From Planctomycetota bacterium (GTDB lineage Bacteria > Planctomycetota > Phycisphaerae > WQYP01), in the NCBI GenBank assembly GCA_021852225.1, contig JAJZOA010000293.1, forward strand, positions 1 to 6,843: a stretch of DNA of 6,843 bases. The letters are read 5' to 3'. Positions 5,901 to 6,843 of the stretch are shown one piece after another. Position 1 is the first letter of the stretch; the number at the start of each line of letters is the position of its first letter. Below the pieces are notes generated by a model that worked only from the letters and a program-made list of their open reading frames with translations, made no database searches and was not told the origin of the DNA. The position numbers and the translations under genes are program-made.

Positions 5901-6734
5901 ATGGCTGAATTCTTGGTAAAGAATCTGGAACTTCTGGCCCGCGGCCCATGGGCGGCCTCCGCCGTACAAGTTAGCCTGGTTGGGCCGCCTGATATTTCAG
6001 ATGAGGCGGCGCGGGAAATCGACCGGCTTTGGGAACTGGAAATTGCCGCAGCAAAACAGGAAAACCGCCTGCTTTTCAACGGTGGAATTCTGTATCTCCA
6101 GCGCGCCGTCGCAACTTCCGGTGGGCTGCGCCTTGAACTGGGCACAGCAGATTACAAAACATTTCTGATTACAACCTTGCGCCACCACGCCCGGTTTGCT
6201 ACTCATTTTCCCGGCTGCATCAGGCCCGCGTTGGGCAATAGCGCTCTATTGACCTGTGGCCCGGATATTATTCTGGGAGTGCGAAGCCGTCGCGTGGCCG
6301 CCTATCCTGGAATTGCTCATCTGATTGGCGGAGTATTGGAAAATCAGCCGACGAAAACACCCGAAGCCGTCGCTGGCCCCCGCCGCAATGCCAGCCTGCT
6401 GCAGAACCATCTCCTGCGCGAAATTCAAGAAGAACTCGGTCTGATGGCCGACGATCTGGCCGAGGTCCCGCGCGTGCTTATGCTGGTTCAGGACGGATTG
6501 CTGCATCAGCCGGAATTGATCTGGCATTGCGAAATTACCGCTTCCGCCATGGAAAAAGCCGCCCACGGCACATCCGCACAGGACCGCCACGAACACGACC
6601 GCATTCTGCGGATCAGCCTGAGTCAGGCTGCGGGACATTCGGTGGATGACATTGCAATAACGCCCGCCACCGCGGCCGCTATTGACATGCTGCAAAGGAT
6701 CAACCGGCCAAACGGGCCTCATGCCATTGCATAG
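5901..6734 (+). CDS. Nudix hydrolase, NUDT22-like (possible UDP-sugar pyrophosphatase)
   Basis: Predicted cytosolic hydrolase of a nucleoside-diphosphate-linked substrate. The Nudix box is split: GGVLE at 143-147 and REIQEELGL at 173-181, about 15 residues more than the canonical GX5EX7REUXEEXGU, while the metal-binding RExxEE core (R173, E174, E177, E178) is intact. The N-terminal half also matches what I recall of mammalian NUDT22, a UDP-glucose/UDP-galactose hydrolase: NRLLFNGGILYL (55-66), LRLELGTADYKTFL (76-89) and ILGVRSRRVAAYPGIAHLIGG (124-144) have counterparts in the same order. Length, 277 residues, is close to NUDT22 (about 300). Start: ATG with GGA 7 bases upstream; a longer frame begins at a TTG (5820) inside the lipoprotein gene but has no family support. 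The 3' end overlaps the convergent priA-like gene by 16 bases. The Nudix call is firm; the substrate is inference. Confidence 0.85.
   Translation: MAEFLVKNLELLARGPWAASAVQVSLVGPPDISDEAAREIDRLWELEIAAAKQENRLLFNGGILYLQRAVATSGGLRLELGTADYKTFLITTLRHHARFATHFPGCIRPALGNSALLTCGPDIILGVRSRRVAAYPGIAHLIGGVLENQPTKTPEAVAGPRRNASLLQNHLLREIQEELGLMADDLAEVPRVLMLVQDGLLHQPELIWHCEITASAMEKAAHGTSAQDRHEHDRILRISLSQAAGHSVDDIAITPATAAAIDMLQRINRPNGPHAIA
6547..6570. repeat. Inverted repeat, left copy (within the Nudix gene)
   Basis: Seventeen bases beginning CCATGGAAAAAG (6547-6563) followed, after one extra C, by ACGGCA match the reverse complement of 6821-6843. The copy encodes MEKAA followed by HG within the Nudix protein. 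Confidence 0.55.
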
Positions 6735-6843
6735 GGGTCCACATCCACCACCACACTTCCAGGAAATTTATGCAGAAGGCCGTGCCCCCGAACCGTTGCC
6801 AGAAGCTGCTGAAGCGGCATTGCCGTGGCGGCTTTTTCCATGG
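6719..6843 (-). CDS. priA: Primosomal protein N' (PriA helicase), C-terminal end, partial
   Basis: Only the last 40 codons and the TGA are in the window; the gene continues beyond the right edge. The visible tail MEKAATAMPLQQLLATVRGH...VVVDVDPYAMA resembles the PriA C-terminus: E. coli PriA, as I recall it, ends with LQHIIN... and VLDVDPIEG, giving the same LQ-hydrophobic helix and terminal DVDP strand. PriA is the 3'-5' DNA helicase that reloads the replisome at stalled forks. The first visible ATG (6841-6839) is very probably internal, not the start. Its 3' end overlaps the end of the Nudix gene by 16 bases, with no room for a terminator between them. The call depends on a short match, so it is moderate. 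Confidence 0.65.
   Translation of the reverse strand, partial: MEKAATAMPLQQLLATVRGHGLLHKFPGSVVVDVDPYAMA
6821..6843. repeat. Inverted repeat, right copy (within the priA-like fragment)
   Basis: The reverse complement of these 23 bases matches 6547-6570 with a single one-base gap. Read on the minus strand it also encodes MEKAA, in the priA-like frame. The match reaches the last base of the window and could extend further. Confidence 0.55.

Noticed and set aside
5168..6145. 325-codon open frame on the minus strand
   Set aside because: It lies opposite the lipoprotein and Nudix genes. Its residues are Arg/Ser/Ala-rich with no domain pattern, while the + frames carry a signal peptide and a Nudix box.

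Overview
The window reads as ordinary chromosomal DNA from a Gram-negative-type bacterium of moderate GC content. I see no transposase, integrase, phage gene, CRISPR array, rRNA or tRNA. A WaaE/KdtX-like glycosyltransferase and a lipoprotein signal point to an envelope with glycolipid and lipoproteins. Three further traits loosely fit Planctomycetota or another PVC-type lineage, but this is low-confidence inference: weak or absent Shine-Dalgarno sequences at some starts, a topoisomerase I with three zinc fingers and a Lys/Ala/Pro tail, and a Nudix protein resembling eukaryotic NUDT22.

Layout. Bases 1-133 hold no supportable gene. A family 2 glycosyltransferase follows on + (134-946). A 491-base gap (947-1437) carries one doubtful 80-codon reading frame and a perfect palindrome of CRP/FNR type at 1107-1128. 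DNA topoisomerase I (topA, 1438-4167, +) fills the centre and converges, across 48 bases with no visible terminator, on a RidA-family gene on - (4216-4698). Between RidA and the next + gene lie about 300 bases with a 77-base imperfect palindrome (4826-4902). Its AT-rich core holds -10-like elements on both strands, and small stem-loops follow it.

Next on + come an unrecognised predicted lipoprotein (5000-5848) and, 52 bases after its stop, a Nudix hydrolase with an expanded Nudix box (5901-6734); the pair is probably co-transcribed. The Nudix 3' end overlaps by 16 bases the 3' end of a convergent - strand gene, of which only the last 40 codons are visible. Its C-terminus matches primosomal protein N' (PriA).

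How the genes fit together. topA and the priA fragment are housekeeping DNA topology and replication-restart genes. RidA is a metabolite-repair enzyme. The glycosyltransferase probably belongs to an envelope glycan gene set lying to the left. The least understood part is the lipoprotein-Nudix pair with its palindromic upstream region. I see no convincing new defence, mobile or RNA system; the most useful leads are the CRP-like site, the palindrome, the NUDT22-like Nudix protein and the lipoprotein of unknown function.
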